Origin: Acidobacteriaceae bacterium
Lineage (GTDB): Bacteria; Acidobacteriota; Terriglobia; Terriglobales; SbA1
Length of the DNA: 5,956 nucleotides
Assembly (NCBI GenBank): GCA_003156615.1
Contig: PMHI01000093.1
Location: 16,213 to 22,168 of the forward strand
Direction: 5' to 3'
Every line of letters starts with the position of its first letter. Position 1 is the first letter of the stretch. Made by a program: the position numbers and the translations under genes. Below the pieces are notes generated by a model. It saw only the letters and a list, made by a program, of their open reading frames with translations. It searched no databases and was not told where the DNA came from. This document shows positions 1 through 5,484 of the stretch, piece after piece.

Positions 1-351
1 CGAATTCTTGGTGGGAAAGTCATCAAGCCGGAAAATCCCTGCTACATCAAGTTGGCTAATACCTGGATCATTCTCAATTCCGGCGGTGGCCCGACTCCCG
101 ACAAGCCAGAAGTCCTCCTCGAGACTCCGTCGAATCTCAATAGGGTGAATAGCTTTCTCGACTTGCGAGTCGCTGACATCCGGGCCTGCTACAAACAATG
201 GCGAGACAAAGGAGCGTTCTTTCTTACCGAGCCGCTAAACAATCGCGGCTGGGAATGGCGCTGCTACATGCGTGATCCTGACGGTTACCTCATCGAGGTC
301 GGCCAATATACTCAAATGGCCCTCGACTGGTTCGCAAAGTACGCCACTTAA
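1..351 (+). CDS. VOC family protein (glyoxalase/bleomycin-resistance fold), 5'-truncated by window edge
   Basis: The frame is open from base 1 and ends at TAA 349-351, giving 116 visible residues, so the gene begins left of the window. The TTG at 52 is in frame but is probably not the real start, because coding-like sequence continues upstream of it. The visible part holds one C-terminal beta-alpha-beta-beta-beta module. It has a FLDLRVADI strand, the helix CYKQWRDKG, and then RDPDGYLIEVGQ, the classic closing strand of VOC enzymes. The Glu of IEVGQ is the usual last metal ligand and is present here. VOC proteins include glyoxalases, dioxygenases, isomerases and drug-binding proteins, and nothing visible fixes the substrate. 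No partner gene follows on the same strand. The family call is confident; the function is unknown. Confidence 0.85.
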   Translation, partial: RILGGKVIKPENPCYIKLANTWIILNSGGGPTPDKPEVLLETPSNLNRVNSFLDLRVADIRACYKQWRDKGAFFLTEPLNNRGWEWRCYMRDPDGYLIEVGQYTQMALDWFAKYAT

Positions 352-1028
352 GGTGCCAGAGGCAGCTGCACTTTTAAAGGCGCGCGTATAGAGTCTGCAA
401 CTGCCTGGTGAGTCGGATCGCCCGGGTGGCTCGAATTCTGTGAATCTAGGGTTCTCATATGCTTTGATTGCCCGGTTAGAGATTTGGCGAGCTAGAGTGT
501 GTGGATACCTCTCCGCTACCTATTGACGTTTGTCCCCGTTGTGACACCGGTTCGTCAGTTTTTTGAGAGCGCAATCACAGATCGGGTGGAGTTGGAGGCG
601 ATCGAGCGCGCTGGATTAAGGCAGTCCATCTTCACGTGACCTTATGGACCAGACCATACAGCCGCGACGGACTCTGGTAGATGAGCGAGAACGACTTTGA
701 GTGTTTCGCGAGAAGGATGTGAAGTCTCCGCCAACGCCATGTTGGACCGCCCGAACACGCAATGTTTCCAGGTCATGCCCGGCGCACGCTCTCGTCGTGC
801 GAGTTGCGCAAGCCGATTGAGGTCGGCTTGCCTTGCGATGACTGCTCCGCGCCATCGTCTGTCTCACAGGTCAGGCGCAAACACTGGGGCATCGCCGCCG
901 GAAAGCGACAGCTAATCATTGTTTCACGCAATTTTGCTGGCTCGCGGTGACCTGGACGACTGACAATCTGTGCCTGAGTTGTGCCTATTTTTCACGGAGT
1001 AAGATCTGAAGGCGGCATTCCTTCGACC
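352..1028. other. Long stretch with no recognisable gene
   Basis: Several short open frames exist on both strands, but none reads as a known family and none has a convincing ribosome binding site. The most protein-like is a 46-codon plus-strand frame from GTG 499 to TGA 637-639, containing RQFFESAITDRVELEAIE. The minus frames between about 616 and 867 are rich in Arg and Ser, as expected of non-coding readings of G/C-rich DNA. The stretch may be gene debris or simply long spacer. No RNA gene or repeat array was seen. Confidence 0.5.
361..405. repeat. Imperfect inverted repeat just after the first VOC gene
   Basis: GGCAGCTGCA (361-370) pairs with TGCAACTGCC (396-405) at 9 of 10 positions, with a 25-base loop. 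It starts 10 bases after the VOC stop codon, which is a reasonable place for a transcript-end hairpin. There is no T-run after it and the loop is long, so an intrinsic terminator is only a weak possibility. Confidence 0.25.
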
Positions 1029-1034
1029 TATAAT
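1029..1034 (+). promoter_or_regulatory. Candidate -10 box for the marR-clc operon
   Basis: TATAAT is a perfect -10 consensus 26 bases before the first possible start codon of the MarR gene. No good -35 hexamer stands 16-18 bases upstream, so the promoter would be weak or activator-dependent. A second -10-like box, TATACT at 1049-1054, is so close to the start codon that it would give a leaderless or nearly leaderless mRNA. Confidence 0.45.
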
Positions 1035-1052
1035 ATGTCGTATTGCGATATA
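1034..1052. promoter_or_regulatory. Putative operator of the MarR-type regulator
   Basis: TATGTCG-TATTG-CGATATA is a 7+5+7 inverted repeat with one mismatched pair. It begins at the last base of the TATAAT box and covers the expected transcription start of the marR-clc operon. MarR proteins usually bind such 15-20 base palindromes and repress their own operon, so autoregulation is the natural reading. That reading is inferred from position and symmetry only. Confidence 0.45.
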
Positions 1053-1060
1053 CTTGACGG

Positions 1061-1531
1061 GTGATGAGCAAAGAAAGAATGCCTGCCTCAGCAGACAGAC
1101 TTCAAATACTGGCCGAATTTCGCCACCAGCTCCGCCTGTTTCTCCACTTCAGTGAGACAGCAGCGCAGAAGCGTGGTCTTCAGCCGCAACAACATCAACT
1201 TCTTCTCCAAATCGCTGGAACCCCCGACAAAGTGCCTGCGACGATTGGCTATGCGGCTGAGCGTCTCGGTCTGCGCCATAACACGGTTGTCGAGCTCAGC
1301 AATCGATGCGAGGCTGCGGGTTTCATAGTTCGCAAGGATGGTGGGTCCGACCGTCGTTGTGTCCTTCTGCAGCTCACACCGGGAGGACGGAAAAAGCTCG
1401 AAGCTCTCTCAATCGACCATGAGTGTGAGCTTGACGACCTCGCTCCGAAGCTCATTCGAACGCTGACCGCGCTGAGAGCGCTACACGGAAAACTGGGGAA
1501 ACGAGGGGCTCGGAGGGACAGTGGAATCTGA
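1061..1531 (+). CDS. MarR-family winged-helix transcriptional regulator
   Basis: This is a 156-residue protein, the normal length for MarR regulators, which are cytoplasmic dimers that bind palindromic DNA and release it on ligand binding. An N-terminal helical part (about 12-50) is followed by the winged helix. ATIGYAAERLGLRHNTVVEL (about 60-79) is the recognition helix-turn-helix. The wing SDRRCVLLQLTPGGR (96-110) keeps the family's D-x-R and L-T-x-x-G pattern, and a C-terminal helix completes the dimer region. The start is uncertain: GTG 1061, ATG 1064 and ATG 1079 are all in frame and none has a strong Shine-Dalgarno, though an A/G-rich run precedes 1079. The stop overlaps the ClC gene by 11 bases, so the two are co-transcribed and probably translationally coupled. 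It most likely controls that transporter. The ligand is unknown. Confidence 0.87.
   Translation: MMSKERMPASADRLQILAEFRHQLRLFLHFSETAAQKRGLQPQQHQLLLQIAGTPDKVPATIGYAAERLGLRHNTVVELSNRCEAAGFIVRKDGGSDRRCVLLQLTPGGRKKLEALSIDHECELDDLAPKLIRTLTALRALHGKLGKRGARRDSGI
1511..1517 (+). promoter_or_regulatory. Ribosome binding site fixing the ClC start
   Basis: CGGAGGG ends only three bases before GTG 1521. It lies inside the marR coding end, 11-20 bases before the marR stop. The strong purine box explains the choice of GTG 1521 and points to translational coupling, although the spacing is shorter than usual. Confidence 0.6.
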
Positions 1532-3146
1532 ACCTTCCGCGCTCCGCGACTTCACCGTGGACAGCAGAGTCTGGTTGCTTTCCGGCGTCGCCCTAATTAT
1601 TGGGATTGGCGCGACTTTCCTCGCGGTGCTGCTTCTTCGATTGATCGCGCTGTCGACCAATCTCTTTTACTATCACCGGTTCAGTCTGGTGTTCGTCTCT
1701 CCGGCAGGCAGTTCGCTGGGGCACTGGATGGTCATCGTTCCGGTGATTGGCGGACTTATTGTTGGATTCATGGCTCGTTTTGGTTCCGACAAAATCAGGG
1801 GACACGGTATACCCGAGGCGATTGAGGCGATTCTGTTACACCGTGCGCGGATTGATCCAAAAATTGCCATCCTCAAGCCGATCTCTGCGGCGATTGCTAT
1901 TGGTTCAGGCGGTCCGTTCGGCGCGGAAGGTCCGATCATCATGACTGGGGGAGCTTTTGGCTCTTTGATCGCGCAGTGGATTCATCTCACGGATGTGGAA
2001 CGCACTACTCTTCTGGTTGCCGGAGCCGCCGCAGGGATGTCAGCTACCTTCGCGACTCCAGTCGCTGCCATACTGCTCGCGGTCGAACTCCTGCTCTTCG
2101 AGTTGAGGCCGCGAAGCCTGGTTCCAGTGGCGATTGCGAGCGCGAGTGCGGCTATTCTGCGCGGATATCTCCTCTCCCCGGGCCCGCTTTTTCGGATGCC
2201 CGGAATTGGCGATGTGGATCGGATTTCGTTTGCAATCGGTTCTTTGCTGCTAGGTGCGGTTGTCGGTCTTATAGCAGCAGGCCTGAGCCGGATGATGTAC
2301 GCATTCGAGGACTTCTTTGAGTCGTTACCTGTTCACTGGATGTGGTGGCCCGCGCTCGGGGGTATTGGCGTAGGCGTTGGCGGTCTTTTCTTTCCGCGAG
2401 GCTTAGGCGTCGGCTATGACAACATCGGGGAACTGCTCCATGGAAGCGCGCCCATCGCCCTCATCCTGGGCATTCTCATTGCGAAGTCTCTGATGTGGGC
2501 GTTCTCCCTCGGATCGGGAACCTCCGGTGGGGTTTTGGCGCCACTGCTTATGATTGGCGGGGCCGTTGGCGCGTTGGCGGGTCGCCTGGGTCACGCTCCT
2601 TCTGAAATGCAGGCCTTCTGGGCCCTGATCGGAATGGGAGCGATGCTCTCAGGCTCACTTGGTGTTCCGCTGACCGCAATCCTGTTCAGTCTGGAGGTCA
2701 CGCACTGCCTTCCCGCATTAGTGCCGCTTACGTTGGGATGCATCGCCTCTTATCTCCTGACAGCACTTCTCATGCCGCGCTCGATCCTTACCGAAAAGTT
2801 GAGTCGCCGCGGATACCACCTCACGCGAGAATACGGCGTCGACCCGCTTGAAATCGTTATCGTCAGAGACCTGATGACACCAATTTCCCCACAGGTCAGT
2901 CCGAGTGTGAGTTCCGTGCCGCCTGAGTTCTTCATCTACGCGGACTGCACCTGCCGGAGTGCAGCCGAGTTGATGGCCACGGAAGGTATCGCCAGTCTCC
3001 CCGTGGTGGATCGCACGACCCAACGAATCAATGGAACGATCACCCTTCAGGATCTGTTGAAAGGACGAAGTCGGGCGGTCGTGCGAGAGAACGAACGATT
3101 GCGTCTCGTCAGCCAACTCGATAGCGCGCGCGGCGAGCACAATTAA
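1521..3146 (+). CDS. ClC-family chloride channel or anion/proton antiporter with one C-terminal CBS motif
   Basis: This 541-residue inner-membrane protein has many hydrophobic helices between about 17 and 418, as in ClC proteins, which move Cl- or other anions as homodimers. The diagnostic motifs appear in order: GHGIP (94-98, usually GSGIP), GAEGP (134-138) with the gating Glu at 136, and GGVLAP (336-341, usually GGIFAP). At the site of the E. coli ClC central Tyr (PLY) there is PRS, giving Ser421. The proton Glu is uncertain: E189 and E194 lie near its site in LLAVELLLFELRP. The cytoplasmic tail has VRDLMTP (448-454), LPVVD (493-497) and GTITLQDLL (505-513). These make one complete CBS motif rather than the usual pair. 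The gene overlaps the MarR gene and forms an operon with it. Family certain; transported ion and mode (channel or exchanger) not determined. Confidence 0.95.
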   Translation: MESEPSALRDFTVDSRVWLLSGVALIIGIGATFLAVLLLRLIALSTNLFYYHRFSLVFVSPAGSSLGHWMVIVPVIGGLIVGFMARFGSDKIRGHGIPEAIEAILLHRARIDPKIAILKPISAAIAIGSGGPFGAEGPIIMTGGAFGSLIAQWIHLTDVERTTLLVAGAAAGMSATFATPVAAILLAVELLLFELRPRSLVPVAIASASAAILRGYLLSPGPLFRMPGIGDVDRISFAIGSLLLGAVVGLIAAGLSRMMYAFEDFFESLPVHWMWWPALGGIGVGVGGLFFPRGLGVGYDNIGELLHGSAPIALILGILIAKSLMWAFSLGSGTSGGVLAPLLMIGGAVGALAGRLGHAPSEMQAFWALIGMGAMLSGSLGVPLTAILFSLEVTHCLPALVPLTLGCIASYLLTALLMPRSILTEKLSRRGYHLTREYGVDPLEIVIVRDLMTPISPQVSPSVSSVPPEFFIYADCTCRSAAELMATEGIASLPVVDRTTQRINGTITLQDLLKGRSRAVVRENERLRLVSQLDSARGEHN

Positions 3147-3384
3147 CTGCCGTTTGCGGGAAAGGACCAATGCATGGTCGGCATAATGCACAGCGAGAGA
3201 AGGCCTGTGGCGATACAGGCGGATCTAAGAATTCCGTCGTAAGTTGGGGCTTATGGTTTCTTCCCCGTGACAAAAGTCATCGGCACGGCCCTGTCGCTCC
3301 GCTAGTTCGGAACACCGGGCGTGAACTCCAAAGGTGATCCGGAGCCTCGATCTCAGGAGCATCGTTTGTAGAGCTTTCTGATCA
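3147..3384. other. Spacer between convergent ClC and VOC genes
   Basis: No gene is seen here. A bidirectional terminator would be expected, but only a short hairpin is visible: GACCA-ATGCA-TGGTC at 3165-3179, 19 bases after the ClC stop and with no T-run. Its role is doubtful. Confidence 0.4.
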
Positions 3385-3831
3385 CTAAATTGCGTGGCTG
3401 GTATAAATCGTTATACCGTTCCCATCAGGGTCCTTTATGCAAAAAAGATGATGTCCAAAAAACGTTTCATCAGAGATCTCTCCTGCTGCGATTCCGCGAC
3501 TGATTAGGTCCAACCGATATTTTTTCAATTCATTCAAGCCTTTGCCTTTAATCATGAGGTCAAATTGCTCAGAAAATCTTTCATGGAATTGTCCTGTCAA
3601 ACTTTCCGCTACGCCTTCTCCAGCCAGCTGATCAACTTCTAACAATAGAAGATGAGTGCCTCCACGTAGTTCAATAATTGCGACCTTTTCGTCAATAGCA
3701 AATGGAGGAAGGCCGAGATTCGAGTAGAATTGGCAACTGCTCTTAAGGTCAGCCACCTTAAAAACAAGGTGCGCCACTGCTAATTCTGAGTCAACGACAG
3801 TCTTCATCTCGTTCAATCCTAAACCGGTCAT
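3385..3831 (-). CDS. VOC family protein, divergent from a TetR regulator
   Basis: This 148-residue cytoplasmic protein starts at ATG 3831-3829, with GAGGTGA about 3 bases before it on the minus strand, and stops at TAG 3387-3385. It has the two-module glyoxalase fold. AHLVFKVADLKSSCQFYSNL (20-39) opens module one with His21. ELRGGTHLLLLEV (54-66) closes it. FDLMIKGKG (90-98) opens module two, and FFGHHLFCIKDPDGNG (124-139) leads to the last strand. Family members usually have Glu in that strand as a metal ligand (I-E-V/L), but here the residue is Thr141 (GITIYTSH). The metal site is therefore altered, and the protein may bind rather than convert its ligand. The gene is A/T-richer than the ClC gene. 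Its promoter overlaps the palindrome shared with the TetR gene, so TetR control is likely. The substrate is unknown. Confidence 0.88.
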   Translation of the reverse strand: MTGLGLNEMKTVVDSELAVAHLVFKVADLKSSCQFYSNLGLPPFAIDEKVAIIELRGGTHLLLLEVDQLAGEGVAESLTGQFHERFSEQFDLMIKGKGLNELKKYRLDLISRGIAAGEISDETFFGHHLFCIKDPDGNGITIYTSHAI

Positions 3832-3919
3832 GATTCACCTCACGAGTTGTTGTTCAAAAGTACCCTACCAAAACTGATCCAGCAGTGTTGCGGCTCGTTT
3901 TGAAGAGCGTTCTTTATTA

Positions 3920-3948
3920 AAGATACCATTTGGTATCTCTCAAAGCAA
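3920..3948 (-). promoter_or_regulatory. Candidate promoter of the minus-strand VOC gene
   Basis: On the minus strand, TTGCTT (3948-3943) and TATCTT (3925-3920) are separated by 17 bases, which is the ideal sigma-70 spacing. The palindrome at 3921-3938 fills most of the spacer and the -10 box, so a bound repressor would block polymerase. The hexamers are only partial matches to consensus. No equally good plus-strand promoter for tetR was seen. Confidence 0.45.
3921..3938. promoter_or_regulatory. TetR-type operator in the divergent VOC/tetR promoter region
   Basis: AGATACCA-TT-TGGTATCT is a perfect 8+2+8 inverted repeat, midway between the two divergent start codons (3831 and 4016). TetR-family dimers bind palindromes of this size next to their own gene. 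It probably controls both the VOC gene and tetR; this is inferred from symmetry and position. Confidence 0.7.
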
Positions 3949-4015
3949 GCATTTTATTTGTGCCACTGGCTCATCCGTGGAATACACTTTTGAGACATTG
4001 AGGAGACTTTCGAAA

Positions 4016-4582
4016 ATGAAGGCGACTAAAGTAAAAAACGCATACATGAAAAAGAAGGACCCTCTCTTCGTTAGAGAATCCCTCTTAAATGCTGCCTTCG
4101 AACTCGCTGCGACCAAGGGCATGGCTGATGTCACCGTCAACAAAGTGAGCGAATTGGCGGACGTTACCAAGGGTGCTCTCTTTAATCACTTCGATAGCAA
4201 AGAGACGTTGGTGACGGAGCTGATGCAGATGCTATTGACCCGATTGGACAAGCAGTTTGACCGACTGATGGCCGAGGAAGATAATTCCGACGGATGCTTT
4301 ACCCGTGTCTACATCAGGGCCGCATTCTCCGAAGGTGCGGCTGAACGTAAAATTTGGGGCGCGCTCTTGAGTCTGATGGCCTCTAAGGATCAGGTCGGAT
4401 GGGTTTGGGATAAATGGCTGGGCGAACGCCTAAAGAGACATTCGAAAACTGATTCGAGAATCGAGCTTCGTGTCGTAAGACTTGCGGCGGATGGCGTATG
4501 GCTTGAGAGAATCATGAACGCAAAATCGAAAAACCTAAAGGGTGTCGAAGAATATCTCATTGAGATGACGCGAATCCGTTAA
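4016..4582 (+). CDS. TetR/AcrR-family transcriptional repressor
   Basis: This protein has 188 residues from ATG 4016. That start is preferred because AGGAG at 4001-4005 stands 10 bases before it. An in-frame GTG at 3977 would add 13 residues but has no Shine-Dalgarno. The N-terminal domain has FVRESLLNAAFELAATKG (about 18-35), then the helix-turn-helix with DVTVNKVSELADV (38-50) and TKGALFNHFDSKETLV (51-66), the standard TetR signature with the F-x-H-F-x-S-K-E core. Residues from about 70 to 188 are the helical ligand-binding and dimer domain, with several Trp (114, 129, 131, 134, 162) that could line a pocket. It is divergent from the VOC gene, with a perfect palindrome between them, so it most likely represses that gene and itself. 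Its composition is A/T-rich like the VOC gene, so the pair may have moved together. The effector is unknown. Confidence 0.93.
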   Translation: MKATKVKNAYMKKKDPLFVRESLLNAAFELAATKGMADVTVNKVSELADVTKGALFNHFDSKETLVTELMQMLLTRLDKQFDRLMAEEDNSDGCFTRVYIRAAFSEGAAERKIWGALLSLMASKDQVGWVWDKWLGERLKRHSKTDSRIELRVVRLAADGVWLERIMNAKSKNLKGVEEYLIEMTRIR

Positions 4583-4648
4583 ATTGCTCGAGACCGGCGG
4601 AATCCTCGTTGGAGACGTCAAGCCCTTCTGGGCGTGCGCTCTACCGCT

Positions 4649-4667
4649 GCATATCGCATTGATATGC
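4649..4667. repeat. Perfect short palindrome downstream of tetR
   Basis: GCATATC-GCATT-GATATGC is a 7+5+7 perfect inverted repeat, 67 bases after the tetR stop. It could be an operator or a small hairpin. No T-run follows, so it is not a clear terminator, and no gene start lies close by. It shares ATATCGCA with the minus-strand reading of the putative MarR operator at 1034-1052. Confidence 0.35.
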
Positions 4668-4765
4668 TTCCATTTCCTTCAGTAAGACTTCTTGATAGCA
4701 GGCGTGAAAAACAGAGATCCAGGATGTTCATTTTGGAATGCAACTGCTAGCACATAATAAGGATA

Positions 4766-4815
4766 TGGTGGCCAGGGAGGGACTTGAACCCCCGCCGCCA
4801 GCCTTTTCAGGGCTC
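4766..4815 (-). tRNA. 3' half of a tRNA-Phe-like gene (probable attachment-site fragment)
   Basis: Read on the minus strand, these 50 bases fit tRNA positions 27-76 with exact spacing. There is a 5-base half stem GAGCC, the 7-base loop CTGAAAA with anticodon GAA (Phe), GGCTG (4 of 5 pairs form) and a 5-base variable loop. The T-stem GGGGG/CCCTC then encloses loop TTCAAGT, followed by CCTGGCC, A and CCA. The acceptor strand needs a 5' partner GGCCAGG, but the 26 bases before it (4816-4841) do not match and cannot pair. There is no D-arm, so it cannot be a working tRNA. A tRNA 3' end from about the anticodon loop to CCA is the usual core left at the far end of an integrated island. Confidence 0.7.
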
Positions 4816-4831
4816 AGCTATTAAGTGTTTA

Positions 4832-4870
4832 CAATGACTTGGAACGCACGGACGACACCGTAAGTCATTG
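4832..4870. repeat. Nested inverted repeat next to the tRNA fragment
   Basis: CAATGACTT (4832-4840) and AAGTCATTG (4862-4870) are perfect 9-base inverted copies. A second 4-base repeat, ACGG/CCGT, is nested in the 21-base loop. It begins 17 bases beyond the break in the tRNA-like sequence, on the side where an inserted element would lie. Integrase arm sites or a recombination relic are plausible, but this is unproven. A very weak terminator-like CAAC/GTTG hairpin with six T's follows at 4886-4907. Confidence 0.5.
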
Positions 4871-5172
4871 ATAGTCACCCCAGATCAACGGTTTTGTTGG
4901 CTTTTTTGTGGGCTACGGATGTGGAGCTCGTTCGCTGATCACGCACATTACGGCCGGATTAGTAACGCGAAGTCGGCTTCTCGTCACCGATGAGCGCTGG
5001 CTAGACTAATACCTATGAGGGATCTCAGTCGATCGTGCTCCGCTTTCCAAACTCCTCTTGCACCATGCTTAATAGGGTTTTTGCCGCAGGATTCTTCAAC
5101 TCGGTGCGAGTTACCACATCGATTGTTGATCGACGCCCCGAATGGCTTGATAGAAGTCATACACGCCGTGCT
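4871..5172. other. Gene-free, apparently decayed stretch between tRNA fragment and IS21 remnant
   Basis: No intact gene is seen. The istA frame runs open on the minus strand to 4984, but beyond 5173 its translation no longer resembles IstA. A second minus frame (5156 to stop 5025-5027) reads TELKNPAAKTLLSMVQEEFG, which looks protein-like but which I do not recognise. A third frame contains GVYDFYQAIRGVDQQ. Short protein-like pieces in different frames suggest frameshifted debris of a lost gene or of the rest of the element. Confidence 0.45.
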
Positions 5173-5343
5173 GGGTCGGCCGACCTGTCGTTGGGCGCGT
5201 TCCGCCGCATCATCGACATGCACCACGGGTCCCTCTTGCGCGATGCGCTTCACCGAGCATAGGGATACTCCCGTCAGCCGGGCCACCTCCGTTTTACGGT
5301 GGCCCGCCTTCAATAGAATCTCCACTTCGTGACGTTTCAACAT
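5173..5343 (-). pseudogene. istA: IS21-family transposase IstA, N-terminal fragment
   Basis: The 57 recognisable residues start MLKRHEVEILLKAG, followed by HRKTEVARLTGVSLCSVKRI, a helix-turn-helix, and then VDDAAERAQRQVGRP. This is the N-terminal DNA-binding region of IstA in one branch of IS21 transposases. ATG 5343-5341 is chosen because GAGGAGG lies 9 bases before it; the in-frame ATG at 5352-5350 directly abuts that box. Full IstA has several hundred residues with a DDE integrase core. Here similarity stops at about 5173, the core is absent, and no istB helper ATPase follows. The fragment therefore cannot transpose. It reads away from the IS end at 5481, the normal arrangement for this family. 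Confidence 0.8.
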
Positions 5344-5433
5344 GCTCAACATCCTCCTCTCCCTCCGCCTCCACCGGTCCACCGACCGACGGGGCCTAGG
5401 GAGAAGTTCTACCGCTTACGACTATCCCTGGAT

Positions 5434-5479
5434 GGCTCAGAATTTCCGGAATTAGGTGGGTCAGAATTTGCGGAACTCA
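5434..5479. repeat. Direct-repeat transposase-binding boxes at the IS21 end
   Basis: GGCTCAGAATTTCCGGAATT (from 5434) and GGGTCAGAATTTGCGGAACT (from 5458) are direct repeats matching at 17 of 22 positions when extended to 5455 and 5479, and they start 24 bases apart. Multiple terminal repeats with a TTCCGCAAATT-like core are characteristic of IS21-family ends, where IstA binds. Confidence 0.7.
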
Positions 5480-5484
5480 CATCA

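Larger units (their letters stand above)
5173..5481 (-). mobile_element. Truncated IS21-family element, istA-side end only
   Basis: The remnant comprises the IS terminus with its repeated boxes (5434-5481), an untranslated leader and the first part of istA. IS21 elements normally exceed 2 kb and carry istA and istB, so most of this one is gone. The tip is set at 5481, so the element begins TGTGAG on the minus strand, but it could extend to 5484 (TGATGT). With only one end present, no target-site duplication can be tested. Confidence 0.72.

Noticed and set aside
616..950. Overlapping open frames on both strands
   Set aside because: They are Arg/Ser-rich, lack ribosome sites and do not resemble any known family.
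2718..3191. 157-codon minus-strand open frame
   Set aside because: It lies opposite the ClC tail and CBS region and has no recognisable domain; it is a shadow of the ClC gene.
3977..4015. Upstream GTG start for the TetR gene
   Set aside because: It has no Shine-Dalgarno, while ATG 4016 has AGGAG before it and gives a typical TetR N-terminus.
4622..4633. GCCC-TTCT-GGGC hairpin as tetR terminator
   Set aside because: The stem is only four pairs and has no T-run.
4766..4841. Complete functional tRNA
   Set aside because: The 26 bases that should hold the acceptor 5' strand and D-arm neither match nor pair with the 3' half.
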